NCBI GenBank assembly: GCA_037176845.1
Contig: JAYKXP010000054.1
Coordinates: 310,001-374,000 of the forward strand
DNA: 64,000 nucleotides
Direction: 5' to 3'
From: Paramarasmius palmivorus
Taxonomy: Eukaryota; Basidiomycota; Agaricomycetes; Agaricales; Marasmiaceae
Each line of letters begins with the position of its first letter. Position 1 is the first letter of the stretch. Shown piece after piece: positions 39,574 to 53,140 of this stretch. The notes beneath the pieces were generated by a model, which was given only the letters and a program-made list of their open reading frames with translations, searched no databases and was not told the origin of the DNA. Both the position numbers and the translations under genes were made by a program.

Positions 39574-41875
39574 TCACCGAATGCCATAGTCGACATCATT
39601 CATATTAGGTGGCCGAGGGGTCAATATGCCTCCAGGTGGTGGCCTCGATAACCCATCGGGTCCATGAACTACACCCTTAATGTGTACTAGTTCAAAGTGG
39701 TATTTTCTAATTTCCTTGATCCATCTGTTAATCGTAGCATTAGGTCCTGCACCAGGGTTGTCTAGCATACCCTTGATATAGCTAGCGTCAGTCTCTATGG
39801 TCAAATTTCTACATCCTATGGTCTGATATTTAGTGACCATCAACGCTAGCATGAGCCCATATAGCTCTCGTTTTGTTTGCAAAAATCTAGCCTCGCGCTC
39901 GTTTAGTGTTACTGACCCAAACTAATTAAAGAACTTTTTCCTAGGATCATTGTGATCACGCTGATATAGGTAGAAGCCAACAGCTTGCCACGATGTATCT
40001 ACAGCCAATGTGAGTCCATATGGATTGTCATATTCAATCGGTCTCAAGGCTGGTGCATTTCTAAGGCCTTCTTTCACTTTCTCGACCGCCTCTTGTTCCT
40101 TGGGACCCATCTTATATTCTGCCTGGGGTCCTCGGATCTTATTAAGTGGCCAAGTAATTCTAGCATAGTCCCTAATGAACATACGCATTTGTCCAGCCGT
40201 TCCGAGGAATGAGTTGACATCTTTCTTATCGCGGAAGTTGGCAGGATCCCATGATAGGACCACTTCTGCTAACTTCTTGTTTGGCTTTTCACCTTTCCAG
40301 GACACCCAGTGTCCAACAACTAAACCATCCTCAACACAAAGGTACACTTTAGGTCCGGAGAATGTTACTCCACAATACTTCATTCATTGACAGACCCTAT
40401 TAACATTCTGGAAATGTTCCCATACAAATCGTTGAATACCCTTGTTCTCAGGTATAGTTTCATAGTGAGGTTCCTCGGACGTTTCATATTGCGTCTTTGG
40501 TCCTCCCACCACTACATCGTCGATATATGGTTTACAATCGTTGAATACCCTTGTTCTCAGGTATAGTTTCATAGTGAGGTTCCTCGGACGTTTCATATCA
40601 CATCTTTGGTCCTCCCACCACTACATCGTCCATATATGGTTTACATATCTCAGGAATCTCATCCTGGAGAATATAGGTCACGTCATCGTGAAATATAGGG
40701 ACTGAATTAGTCCAACCCATAGGTAGCTTTACCAATCTATGTGGTCCAAATGGCGTTTGGAACGTAGTCAAGTCTCTCAAGTCCTTGTCAATCAATCTTT
40801 CATTGTAACCGACCCATATGTCTAATAGGGCTAGACATGAGCGACCTGAAAACGTGCTTGCAACTTCTGCAGTTGCTGGTGGTACTCCTGAGTACTGAAT
40901 TGTGACTTTGTTAAGAGGCTCTAGAATATGTACTAGCCGCAAACTCTTTCCATCTTTCTTAAAGACACAGAACCATTTAGATCAGTACGAGGAACTTGAT
41001 GGTTCATATATTCCAGCTTTAATCTTTTCTTTAATGATTCTGCAAACCTCATCGTAGATGCCAGGTGGTATAGGAATGTTCTTTTCCACCCAAGGCATAT
41101 GAGGGATAACGGGAAATTTCACCAGAGGAAAGAACTCTTCTTTGAAGGTTCCACCTTCCGAGGTGTCCCATGCAAATGCTTCTTCTTGCAGACTCATCAT
41201 ATGATGCATTACTTTTCTTTCCTCGGGCCATAGGAACCCCTCTGGATGATGTGCATCTATGATAGCTTTCCTTTCCTCGTTGTATCTAGCACTCAGAACG
41301 AATTCAGGGGGATTTGTCGAGAGTGCCGGCATACCCGCTAGCAGATCACCATATATGTGGCGCTCTACCCTAAATTCCGAGGGCAAATTAGCTTTGACTG
41401 GCTTCACCTTTAACGCAACTGGTTTGTACTTCCCATATACTGACACAACGTCCTGCATATAAGTTTCCTTCCCAACTCCATTTTCCGCTTGCGCGCGAGT
41501 CGCGGCTTCTTCTACAAGGAAGTGCTCATAGTGCATGACAAACCACTTGAGTCCTTGTTCTTTCGCTCCTCGGAGCAGTATAGGCCAAACATCTTGTCCA
41601 TATAACCGTTTCCAATAAGCTAGGAACCCAGGATTCATGCTATCTGCCATCCAGATTCGCCATTCAATATCATCGTACTCGTCAGACAGCTCATCGCTAT
41701 CGTCACTCAGATCCCAGGGCACATCTAGTCCCTTGATACCTGTTCTAATCACTCGTAGATATTTCTCTTTGAACTTCTTAGGTCCGAGCGATTTTAAATC
41801 TCGCAATAGGACTTGTGATGCTGACTTTCCAAATAGATGTTCCCATATGGAAATGAAATCTTTATTCTTTATCAA
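39574..41875 (-). pseudogene. Ty3 RT and RNase H remnant with duplicated active-site segment
   Basis: 41875-40982 codes for the RT N-terminus (MPWVEKNIPIPPGIYDEVC), followed after a stop by fingers/palm (40942-40598; FQTPFGPHRLVKLPMGWTNS, catalytic KPYMDDVVVGGP). The palm segment is tandemly duplicated: 40451 and 40560 start the same roughly 80-bp unit (109-bp period), giving a second PYIDDVVVGGP. 40383-39922 carries the thumb/connection and the start of RNase H (GLTLAVDTSWQAVGF). 39882-39574 carries the rest (TIETDASYIKGML, HIKGVVHGPDGLSR). Several stops, so inactive. Confidence 0.75.
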
Positions 41876-42667
41876 TGAGAGCAGGTTTCTGAAATCTAGT
41901 CTCCTCTGTTCTAATCATTGATGTTCTTTTGCTAGGAGAGAAGAGTCCTCATCGCTAGTGGTGAGATATACATCACTCGGATCCACAGTAGGGACCTCTA
42001 CCAGTTCGAGACCTTCTCTCCACAAGCTATAGGTTGCCATATTGTCCTTGTCGACACTCTTTTGCTCGTAAGACTCTAGGACATCCCTAGCTCGCTCATC
42101 TAAACTATTTTTATCCAGAGCCAACGCATATGCTTCTGCTAGCTCATTGTTTTCAAAATTTTCTCTATCAGGGAGTTTATATCCCTCCACTTGCGCTTCT
42201 CCATGCTCATCGTGTTAGAATAATTAATCCTTTTACGGTTTCATTTGCTTATCTCTTTGGCATTTCTATTATCCTTGTTCTCTATTTGGACTATCCTTTA
42301 TTGCCTTATCAGTTCCTCATGGTCACTATGCTTCTTATTCTCATACTATTGTATCGGTGTGGTATATTCATTAGTACATATTCATCCTACATGCTGTTGA
42401 ACTTTCTCTTATATAAACTATGTACATTCTATAGCTAATATCATCGTCTCTTGCTATTGTCTTGTATCAGCGCTGCTGAACACAGCCTCAAGGCTCTTCA
42501 CAAGTCTTTCGATCACTATCCCTATCCTTGACCTTGTTGATTCACTTAGGCGTTGATCACGGTCCGCTTGCTTTGACATCAAGTGTTACGCGCTTACCTG
42601 TCGCTAAGGATTATTGCTGCTAACACATCGTACCCTATTTTCAGTACAACCTCTCCATGCTCGCCGA

Positions 42668-44122
42668 TTATATCCTCAAGGGAGTCTGAAAATTTGCTGC
42701 TGCTTCTTCCTTCTTTGGTTCTCCTTCCTGATGCTTTTCTGCCCCTGCATTCCCATCCATTGGTACTAGGGTTGGTTCTTTTCTAGCGTGGATCTTCTTT
42801 CCCATGCCCCTAGGATAGGTACCTATAGTACACTTTCTCCCAGAATTCGGACAAGTAACAGTGATGTACTGTTCACCATCGGGGAAGTTCTCAATCACAG
42901 AAGAAGTTAACACATCAAAGGGTCGCCCTAGGAGGACTTGGAACGGAGGATCATCAACTATATGAACTTGCAAGAACACAGTAATGTCTCCAAACTGGAA
43001 CGGTACATTCCGAGCGATGCCTTTGGTTGATTTCAGCTGTCCATTAGCACTCTGCATATGCAAGGTAACTGTAGGATCCCAGCTTACTCCCAAACCAACT
43101 GCTACTAGTGTAGACATAACTACAATCTGCGAGCCACAGTCCTTGACGTTTTCTACTTCCTTGTTCAACCCGTTGATTTTAGGGAAGACCACTCAGAGGT
43201 TATCAGAATTACTAGCCACTATGATAACGTCTTTTCGCTCGCCCTCGGGCACATCCTGTTGATATGTCTCAACTGGATCCCTCTGTACGACTGCACCTTC
43301 AGGTAATTTTCCCCTAGGCTCAGTCAATACTTCGAATACCTCCTCGAGCGCAATATCCTCGACATCTATGACCAAGGAATGCTCCGAGAGAACAGGTTTA
43401 TATTCTAGAGGTTCCGAGGAATGTCTATATGATGATAACTCACTAAAGAACGTTTTGGCAGGTTTTCCTGACACCTGGCAATTACGCAGTTTTCTCATCA
43501 ATATTTTTCTAACGCTAGGAGAAATGGCAGCAACTTCTTCAATAGACAAAGAGACCTCCGAGCGACATAGATCAGTAGCTAAGTCCTCGTCTGTGCCTTT
43601 AAAGCATACTTGCTTATTCCCTAGCGCGCTTGGTGATGTCCTTGATTTCAGATCATCAGCAACAATAGGCACTCCTCAGCTGACTGCTTTATGATTTAGC
43701 AAGTCCTCTTTTGCCATATCGGGAGTGATATTTTTAGTAGGCACCATATCACTACAGGCCTTAATATGTTCACTAGGAACAGGTGGTCTAACAATAGGAA
43801 GTACCTCATCAAATGGCTGTTTCTCTGAGGATGGTTTTGCCATCCTAGGTTCTACGTCTTCATTGTCCGAGAACTCATCGTCAGACTCCTTATTGCCTAG
43901 ATCTTTTAATTCGACCCAAGGGGTCTTGTTTTCTTTACTAGTAGGTATATTGGAAGGAAGAGAAATAGAAGAAGATGACGAGGAATCAGAAACAGGAACA
44001 GACTTGGGTATATTTCTCCGTGGAGGTGTTGGTATCTCTACCACTACCGATTGCAGTTTTCTAGATCTAGATTTGTCCTCAGGGGCCGGTACAGGTTGTG
44101 GCACTCTAGACGTTGGCCCCAT
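42668..44122 (-). pseudogene. Ty3 protease region, two nonsense mutations
   Basis: One minus-strand frame interrupted only by TGA codons near 43673 and 43193. The N-terminal part is Ser/Pro/Glu-rich linker. The protease part has an active-site-like DCGSQIVVMS (the usual motif is D-S/T-G) and the conserved LLGRPFDVLT toward its end. The stops are consistent with C-to-T at CGA. Confidence 0.7.
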
Positions 44123-44133
44123 CCTTGGAGCTT

Positions 44134-45759
44134 CTAGTTTTTTGACCCTTGTGGGTTGCCTCTTCCCGAGCGATGCTGTTGACGATCTAGCAAGAGTGTA
44201 AGAAGGTGTTCCTCCTTCTCCTCTTGTTCCCCGACGTCTTCGTCCTCCATAGCTAATTCTTGGAACCTTTGTCCCATATTGTCTTCCTCTAGCGCAAACA
44301 TATAGCTGTCTGGGTGATAGCTATCACTTCCAGGCCATCCTTGTTGCTTGGCTAACTCTTCAATCAACTCCTTTCTAGTTTTATTCGAACCAGGTGGTAT
44401 GAATGGCATTTTCAAGCCATCTCTCAGGATGCCTTGGCCATCGGGACCATCGACTACCCACCCTAGTTCTCGCATCTTATGGTAGACCTTGCAACTCCTC
44501 GTGAAATGGTCGCTTTGACCACACATGAAACAGTTGTTGTGGGGTGGCTGCACTCCTTGTGCCGCACTTCCTATCATAGGAGTCCCAGGTCGTCCCACGG
44601 AAGGATTATAGAGCTGCTGACTTGAACTAGGACCTCTGCTCTGTGCAAAAGTCGGCGCTCGCATCACTCCTGGTGGCATCTGCCCATTCACAACCATTGA
44701 CATCCAAGCTTCTTGCTTTTTCTGCGTCTCAGCAATCGAGTTCATCATAGAACGAACGAGATCCTTTAAATCTCGAATCTCCATCTTATGCTTATCCACA
44801 GATACAGACATCTTGTGAGAAATTTCATCGACTTCAGGTTCCTGTTTTATAGTAACAGTCTTGACATGCTTGGATGACACGCGCGGTTCTAAATCGTCAT
44901 GTCTATCCCTCGTACGTCTAGAGGCATGGATCCTCGTATATATATCTCCTAGTCTGCTCGTAGCAATATTTAAAGCAACTTCCATTACTTCATCTAGGGT
45001 ATATGGATCCTCTAATTGCCTATCCTGATCATCTTTCTTCTTTTCTTTTCCCTTCCCTAGGGAAAGCTTGTCGCTCTGTATGCGTTGTAGCATATTAACG
45101 ATCTCTCAGATAAAGTCCTCTTCAAACGCCTCGAGATATCTAGCTACTAGGAATGTATTCGAGACTAACACGGGTGCTGCTGTAAGCTTACTCGCTTCAT
45201 AGCGAAACACACAGTTATATGTCCTGAGCACGTCCTCGCTGACTTGCAGCCCTATGCTCTGATGTCTCTTTACTAGACGGTCCAATGTTGTTGTCAATCC
45301 TTGTCCTTCCTTAAAGCCAATTTCCTCTTTAACGTTCTCAATGAACTGTTCATACGAGTCGCCGTGCGAGCTATCCCAGCCTACACAGGTCTTCCTCAAG
45401 TCATATTCCATCTGTCTGATAGCTAGGTATATCTTCGCTTCATCTAGGGTAACACCACCCTTGAGGAACATCAGATCTAGGTCTTCTTCCCACTGTTCAA
45501 ACTTTTCCACGCGGCTCCCTTCGAGCAAGCTCGCAGGTCGCTTTACTTTACTCAGCTTGTCAGCTTTAATCTGATTTATGCTGTCCTCGGAGAGGTCTTG
45601 CCATGATTCTCGCAAAGTAGGTGCATCAGCCATCTTTGTACGAGGAATAGGAGGTTTTTCTCTATAGAGTCTTGTTCTAATGGATTTGTGCGAAAAAGGA
45701 TTCCGAGGAGTCTTCTTTCTCTGTAACTCGCGAGCGAGTTTTGTGAGAGCTACTCTCAA
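44134..45759 (-). pseudogene. Gag of G2 element, one nonsense mutation
   Basis: The minus-strand frame from 45759 to 44134 is open except for one TGA at about 45106 between EEDFI and EIVNMLQRI. The first part is the capsid-like region (FEQWEEDLDLMFLKGGVTL). The second part has a Lys-rich helix and a CCHC zinc knuckle (CFMCGQSDHFTRSC). The region upstream (45760-46206) is open in part but starts are unclear. Confidence 0.75.
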
Positions 45760-46187
45760 GTTTGTGGTAAATTCTAAGTGTTCTTCTTGTTGCTCGCGGA
45801 GCTCCTTGTAGGCTGCTACCGACGCGCATAATCTAGTGACTTCAAGAAAGTCATCTAGTGGTAACAGAGTGTAGAACTGATCATCACTATCCAGATTTCT
45901 AGGGGGTGTAGGTACTGTTCCTACTGTTCTAGCTTTGCGGGGTCTAAGTGGAAAATCTAGAATGTGTTCCCTGGCTTGTTGAGAGTTTCTAGTAGTACAA
46001 GGCTTTGATTCTTGTGGAATCTTGTCTTCATCCTAGAGATAGTCTCTTTTGGGTTGAACTAGGTTTACGGCCTAATTCAGGAAATATATGAAAGCGTGGG
46101 CTATGTAGCCTATGAAGCAAAATGTGTACTAATAAATGTAGAGCTCGCTCAGAGCGCTAGTAAGATTTCTTGTTATCTAGAACCACC

Positions 46188-46204
46188 CCTCGCGGTGGGC
46201 TCCA
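46188..46204 (-). other. Primer-binding site of G2 element (tRNA type)
   Basis: Directly inside the 5' LTR the sense strand reads TTTGGAGCCCACCGCGAGG. The TGG start is typical for pairing with a tRNA 3' CCA, in contrast to the self-priming site of the pristine Ty3 element. The tRNA partner was not identified. Confidence 0.6.
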
Positions 46205-46206
46205 AA

Positions 46207-47906
46207 TGTGAGGCTTATAAAACACTTATGTACGAGCGAAATATATATGCCAAGTTGTGCGAGCGGGGTTCAACGTTGTCAAAGGATCTGTACAATCAAC
46301 ACAAAAAACCAACTAGCACACTAGTTGAACATCTACAAATCACTAGGACACAAGGGAAGTGTACGAGCGATGAATGAAACAATGTAATATGATAATATAG
46401 CCTCGATATGATCAAGACAATGCGAGCCAACCTATAAAGCTATCTATAACTATTCCTAAATGTTCCTATGATGCAAAATAACCTATCAAACCTGACAAGG
46501 GTAAAGACCTATTGTTCCTATGAAAGGCACTGGTTACACTAGTTGAACTAGCACGACAACCAGGCCACCTATAAGCTAGTGGGGCTCCACACTAGTCCTG
46601 AAACAATCAATCCTATCCAAAGAGACTAGATGAACTAGCTCTGTCCTATGGATATCTCAAAGTTCTAATTTCACAACTCTAGTTCAATATAGAGAAGGGC
46701 TTTTCAAAGGTTTATTTTCTAAGTTTATTTTCTAAGCACACGTCGCCTCTATGGTCAACAATAGAAGACAAGAACTCTGCTATTGGTGCACTAGGGCTAC
46801 GTATATAGCGGGGTAATTGCTTGAGAGCTTCCTAGGGGAAACCCTGCTGCTTATATACCCGCGAGCGTACATATTTTACATATAAGTGAAAGTGGACACG
46901 ATAAAGTAATAGTAACTATGCAAGAAATGAGAACGAGGAGAGGATTCTGTCCATATGAAGTAAGTATCTACCAGAAAAGGAAGGTTTGGATATATATTGG
47001 TCAGAATTCGACATTATTTTGCAGGACGGCGAGTCATATTACTTTTTGGTAGCTAGGAAGTGGCACGTGGAGGCGCTGTTCTGCATGGTACGTTTTGGAT
47101 ATCGGTGCTAGGACATAGTTATTCCACTCAGAACTTGCTAGGAATCCAATCTCAACCAAAACACTTCAGATTCATATTCCAGGAAGGTAGGCCCTGTGCC
47201 CTTGTAGTTCTATATTATATTTTCTATGTCCTAGGACAGCCCTGGCACAGAATCCTATCTGTTTCCTTGTTATAGGACTATATGTCCCTCGCTAGTGTCT
47301 GTACTAGCAGTAGGAATCCCAACTCGAAGCTCGAGGGATATTCCGATCGATATGGGAAAGCTGTTAAGCCCCATATGGTCCTCGTATCGATGACCCGGTC
47401 ACTTGGACATTTCTAATCCAGGTAACTCTGCTCTCAAAGGTGACTCACACCTCCAGCTTCTACCGTATTTGGTATATAGCTCTGATTTGTCCCCTAGGGT
47501 CCTTCTACGCTGTGGTAGTTGGTCCTCGTTCACTATCCCATCTCATATGTCCCATAGCACGAGTGTAGTGTAGCCATATGACCTACTAGGAAGTCTACCA
47601 TGTACAGTAGCATGTCCTCGTAAGGTTCCAGCCTGGTAATAGAGTATAGATACGGTCTACAGGTTTTGACGCGTATCCTAGCACAATCATATAGGGCTCA
47701 CGACAACATCAACGTCTATGCACGTGTAGCTAGTATTCACCACGCAGTGCATGCCTATCTTATTCTTCATCATATGCGCACTACTAGGTTCCTAGCAGTG
47801 ATACCAAGTCCATATAGTACTTAGTATGATGTACTAGTGCGATTCTGAACACAACAATTAGTGTCAAATGACTGTTTTTCAGCGATTTTGTTCTGGTACC
47901 CTCACA
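46207..47906 (-). repeat. 5' LTR of G2 element, complete (1.7 kb)
   Basis: TGTGAGG...CCTCACA, 1700 bp, the uninterrupted reference copy for the split LTR at 1321-30916. The KDZ target heptamer is at 47648-47654. CATATG occurs repeatedly. Flanking bases (ATGAT after 47906) do not match those before 1321. Confidence 0.9.
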
Positions 47907-48861
47907 ATGATCTCACAAATATTCATCACATGATTTTCACGACCTCGGCCACCTCACAACTCAGTGCCTTTCTCACATTACGCTATCCCCGATTCATGAC
48001 ACCGGACATACTTTGACAAGTCCTCCACATACCTCAATCTACATTGCTGCTTCCATTCGTTGCTATGCATGTCTGAGTAGACTCCTACTTCCACTCCAGC
48101 TCACTAGACTCCGCTCAAAGGTCTGATAAAATCTGTCAGGTCTGTTTTCTCTGTTACTAAATGTGTCTCACTATATCCCTGTGTGCTCTACAACTCGCTA
48201 GACTGATGAATTCATAGAAGGACATATTGTGGCACATCGCCGATGTGGCATTTCCACACACCTGTTTCCCCAACTTTAATTGACTTAAGGATGACTTCTG
48301 TGCCTGTAGTCATTTTTCACTTCATGTTAAGCCCTCCGTTTTTGTCTCACACTAACAGTTAGATCTTCTTGCCAACTTCTCTGGGGTCGTCTTGCTGATG
48401 CTTCTGACCTAGGCATTGTTCGTCTCACGCTGACTTCTGCTGTGCACCCATGCTTATCGTCTCCATCAAATGCCTCCTTCTTGCATTGATGGGTGTACAT
48501 CTGACCATCAATTTCAATGGTATCCTTCAAGTAATGTCAGTTCTGTGTCTATCTTCAACATTAAGACCTTTTTGTACATCAAATGAACTGTTTGCAACAA
48601 TAGGAACTAAGGAATCTGTTTCTACATTGAAGCTATGTATGTATCACTAATTGTAACAACCAGCGTCGAGACCATAGTTACAGTTTGTACATTGAGTGCC
48701 ATTCCAGGCGATGTCAAGGTCCGCAGAGCACCTAGGGCACAGATTGTCCAGAAATAGACGAATGATGTCAAAAAGTCTAACCCTACTGCTAGGGTTACAC
48801 TTCTCATTTTTTTTGGTTGCTGAATATACCAGTATAATACATTTTACATGCTACCTATTGA
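47907..48861. other. No recognisable gene
   Basis: Short frames only. CpG frequency starts to fall in this interval. No repeat match to other parts of the window was noticed. Confidence 0.4.
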
Positions 48862-49420
48862 CTATATAGATTCATCACTGGAGAAGTTGTCGCAGCTAAA
48901 CTCATTGTCAGCTTGATAGTCCAAATCAGCTTGGTAGTCCAAATCAGCTAAGTCTTTGTCATTGTTGCTAGCATTGCTCCCAGGATCATCATAATTGGGA
49001 TAGTTTTTCCAGTCCCTGAATTCCACAAGGGGGTAAACAATTCCAAAGCCCAGTCCATAATCATTCAAGGATGCAACAAAATTGACTGGTTGATCTATGA
49101 AACCCTCAGAATAAGACTATTGTGCAGCAAAAATAGATGTACTACGTTCAATCACAGCAGTCAAAGCAATCCTTGCAAAGAAAACTTTGTCAGAGGTGAA
49201 TTTTTCCGCAGGCCTAAGGAGTTCGTGAATTGTCCCGCTTTGACGAAGTTTTTGTATGGTCTCCTGAAAGTCTAAGCCTGCACAGTCTGTTAAAATGTCA
49301 AGAGCAGCTGGTCTGACAAGGGAATAGATGAAGAATGTAAAAGGAACGGAGCTTTGCCTTGGTGAGCTGGCCTAGGACATTGTCGACAAAAACATTGACA
49401 CCAGGCTGCTCACTAATAAA
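48862..49420 (-). pseudogene. Unknown protein remnant with LDYQAD repeat
   Basis: The minus-strand frame reads FVDNVLGQLTKAKLRSF, then VRPAALDILTDCAGLDFQET, KVFFARIALTAVIERSTSIF, a TAG stop, and NFVASLNDYGLGFGIVYPLV with a C-terminal ADLDYQADLDYQAD tandem and a stop at 48862. A frame change near 49330 and the internal stop show decay. No family is recognised; it could be a transposon passenger or host gene. Confidence 0.35.
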
Positions 49421-51492
49421 GGTGAACTTTTTGGAAGAGATTTTAGCTAGATAGTCTTTGCAGTGAGCCAACAAAGTTAAGAATGAACAATTTTACTTAC
49501 TAATTAAAGCGAGTCCACAGTCAGGATCTAGTGGTGGAGCCACTTTGGAGGTGAGCAATTCCAAACATTGAATCTCAGCCAGGCTCATCAGCAACTGAAG
49601 AACAAGTATTGGTGTCTTGTGGTTAGGCATGCTTGAGAATGTTAGTTGTTGGAGGTACAAAGTGTCAAAGTAAATACCTGGTCATGTCCAAAATCTTGTG
49701 CTGCTATGCCTTGTGGGGCAACCAAATCAAGCCATTGACGATTGGAGGGTTCTAGTGACGGGGAAGTAGACAGCAAATAAAACGAGACAGTATCTTGGTT
49801 ACCAAAGGTCTCAATTGAAGTTTTGTATAGGTTAATTCCAGAAAGACAGAGAAGGAAGCTACAAACATCAAGAAGAGTCGAGTCAGAGAAATTTGAAGGG
49901 AATGAAGTGAAGGATCAAGGAACGCCTCATGTCAACACCTCATTGACTGGCCATTCTGCACAACCCAAGTGGCGTGTTTCATCCAACCTGACTGAGTAGT
50001 TCCAGAACATGTCCTTTTGAATCTTCTGTTTTCTTTTAGAAGGACCAAAGGAAGGCTCAGAACTGAGGAGCGACTGAGTCAGAAGGAGGCTGAGAGGTTG
50101 AATCAGAGAATCAAGATCCTGTTTCCTCATGTCTCATCAACAGCATTCTGCGCAACCTAAGTGGCACATTCAGTACAACCTGAGCAGTGTCATTTTGAAA
50201 GACTGTGATTCATGCCTATATTAAGAAGAAAAAGGATCAGCAATGTGATGAAAGGGTAAAGAAATCGAGATCCCCGCCTATGCCTCATTGACAGGGTGGA
50301 ACTTCCACGGACAGAGGGCCTCCTTATCTATTGAACTGAAGTATTGTGGACAGAGGGCCACCTTACTTATTGTTTTGGCACTGAGGACTGAGGGCCTCCC
50401 ATTGCCATATATTGGTCATTGTTGAACTTGTTTGGAATTGATCCAGTTTGGATATTGAAGAGGCTAGCTGCACTTGGGCACTATCCTGTTGCATTTTGTT
50501 GATTTCTTGTTCATTGGATATGAATATACACCTTATACCTTTCTCTACACCACACACCTTTGTTGTTCATTAGTCTAGATCGAGTACTAGAGTGTCTATA
50601 GCAATAATACATCATTTCTTAATCTTACTACTGTGTGGAACCTTTGCCAACACCAAGCCATCCTTGCATACAAGAGGTTGAGTTGTGTTTGCTGTCTCTA
50701 GACGGCCTTACATAAATTAAACCCATTCACCACTTTGAAGATGATGCTATAAAGCTCAATTGCCCGTGCTCTTCCAAAGTAATCATGAGCAATGCAGCTC
50801 TGCATAGAATATCAGAAAGCTGAGTGCGGCAATACAAACATGAACACTTACTCTATGAATTCAGATTGTTTCAACAGTGCACTGGTAGAAGGTATAGTTG
50901 TTATCTGCTGCTTGCTGTTCTAGGGCTAACATTTCCAATTGAAGGTAGAGCATGTTGCTCCTCTTCAGATGCATGAGCTGAAGCCCAATGCATTGCCATT
51001 GGAGCCAAGAGCATGTCTAGACGATGAGCCAATGAGCTTGGGATATAAAAGAGAGTTGGGAATCAGTAGTGGTTTCTAGAGACCTAAGGTTATTGAACCT
51101 ACACCAGTGACATCCAAAAGAGAGTTGAAGATGACAGAGCGCCACTGAAAGAGTGCAAAACAGAGGATTGAGATAGATTCTGTGTTCAGTGTTGTTGTTG
51201 ACATGGAGATAGTGTATTTGGTGTTAGAGCATTGGATATTGTTAGCAGGGAATTGGGAATGGTGCTGAATGTATCTGACTTTGAGCTCTATTTATATGAT
51301 CAGGACAATGGAAACCTCAGAGAATAAGCCATGCACCAGAGCCAATCATGCTAGTAAGGCTGAAAACAGATCAGTTTGAGACATTAATAATTTGGTTCCA
51401 AGAAGGCAATGTAATTCTTTCCAGAACATGGAGGTAAATTAGATATCTCTGTCTGACACAATTGATTCAGGTAATCCATGTAACCTCATGAT
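49421..51492. other. Degenerate repeats, no supported gene
   Basis: CpG-poor. Two to three diverged copies of a segment with TCATTGACTGGCC / CTCATCAACAGCATTCTG followed by CAACC(T/C)AAGTGGC lie near 49925-50300. No intact coding sequence is seen. Confidence 0.35.
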
Positions 51493-53140
51493 CTACTTGA
51501 AGTAAATAAGAGCCAAGTCAGACACAGTAATTTTCATACAAATTGGAATGAGGTGAACCAAAGAAGTCAATTGACAAAGTACTATCCAAAGGTAATTTGA
51601 CCTGTTCACTTCGGAAAAAGGTCCTACAAAGTCTATTCCAATAGATTCCCATGGGTGCACTGAAATCAGTAGTGGATGAAGAAGCCCTACAGGCTTCTTT
51701 TGATCAGCCTTTGAGTGGATACATGGTTTGCAGCTTGAGCAGAATTTTTCAACCATTCCATATATCTTTGGCCACTAATAATATCATCATAAATAGTGGG
51801 TCTGCACTATAGCACTCTTTGACTGCCCATATAAAGCCATTGTTGTGTTTGATGATAATTGACTGAAGGTTCAGTCCAGAGGCCAGTAAGTCAATCAACA
51901 TGGGGTCAAACTTGTGGGGTGTTGGTCTAGCCTTTGCCTTCTCTATGCCTTCCTTTTCATCAACTTCTTCCTTCTCTAAATGGGCCTTTTCCATTTCCTT
52001 GGCTTCAATGTCCCATTGCTCCTTCCTCTCTTGCAGTTGTCTGGATTGGTGGATGGTTGGTTGACAGTTGTTTGTATATCCCATGAACCTCTTTGATTCT
52101 GCCAATAGGCAAGTCTTCTCCTTTGCAATCAAGGTGAGTGTCTGCATTAACGTAGTGTTGTGGACCATGAATATCATCCTTGGTGTCTGTCTCGTAGTAT
52201 TGAGACAAAGCATCTTCAACCTTATTTTAGATTCCTGTCACATATGTAATGTTAAAGTTGAAACACACAAAGTATTCCATCCATCTCATTTGGCAAGAAG
52301 ATAGATACTTCTGTGTTTTGAAGAATTATAATGATTTGAGGTCCATGACTACATGAATTTGATACCTCAGTAACTTATCCTCTCACTTCATTAGAGCTTC
52401 AAGAATAGCTGATGTCTCTCTCCACTTTATGTACTCAATAATTCCATTGTGCATCTGTGAATTTCTTCAACATATAATCCTGCAGGTTTGCACTTTTGCC
52501 ATACTGATTTCTGGCTGTACATTGCACTAACTCCCAAAATTGAAGCATCACATATGTCCCAAATAGAATTGTCTAAATTGGTGGTGTCTATTGGGCAAAA
52601 TACCAGTACCTTAGATTCACAACACAACTCCTTGATGCATGCCATGCATATCAGATAGTGGAGCTGTGAACACTGCCAATCCAGGGAGGAAGGCTCCCAG
52701 GTAATTGACCATTCCTAAGAAATTCTGGACATTATAATAGTCCCAAGGTGTTCTCCACTTCCAAATGACATCTAATTGATCTACATCAGCATGCAGTCCT
52801 AGGTCATTGATTATGTGACTCAAACAATTGAGTAAGGGTATAGCTCACATTTGGCAGCCTTGAGGTATAGCATGACCTGGCACAATTGAAGAAACATGAG
52901 TAATAAGTGCATCTTATGTTCTTCCACAGTGTCACTTCATGTAAATTCCTTCTCATAGTCTCCCAAGAAGGGAATGAACATATCATTGCTATAATCATTG
53001 TTGTTCATCATGTATATAACTCCATGTCTCATATACCAACACATCACCTCTTGATTAGGAATAGTGTTTTTCACCTTGTGTCTACCTCTCTCTAATGACT
53101 TGCACCAGCCCTAGAACATATATGTCAGACATATTTCCTT
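51493..53140 (-). pseudogene. Degraded Ty3 pol (RT end, RNase H, integrase zinc finger)
   Basis: On the minus strand: RT palm/thumb pieces with KCELYP-like and HIINDLGLHADVDQLDVIW, then FLGMVNYLGAFLPGLAVFTA (connection), RNase H with WDICDASILGVSAMYSQKSV, and integrase with CSSCKPCIHSKADQKKP followed by WESIGIDFVGPF (first catalytic Asp). Many frameshifts and stops. A different subfamily from the other two Ty3 elements (no chromodomain seen). Confidence 0.7.

Larger units (their letters stand above)
30917..46206 (-). mobile_element. Internal region of G2 Ty3 element(s), decayed and nested
   Basis: Bounded by a polypurine tract at the left (30917-30930) and a TGG-type primer-binding site at the right (46188-46204), both in the orientation of the minus strand. 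It contains gag, protease, RT, RNase H and integrase remnants on the minus strand. A second polypurine-like copy of the left boundary at about 34884 suggests that two related elements have merged. Two plus-strand spliced genes (31435-34007, 35174-36424) sit next to the two polypurine copies. A repeat of unknown type (37467-38830) interrupts the integrase. Confidence 0.7.

Noticed and set aside
1316..47911. Target-site duplication of the G2 Ty3 element
   Set aside because: AGTGG before 1321 and ATGAT after 47906 do not match; either recombination or decay removed it.
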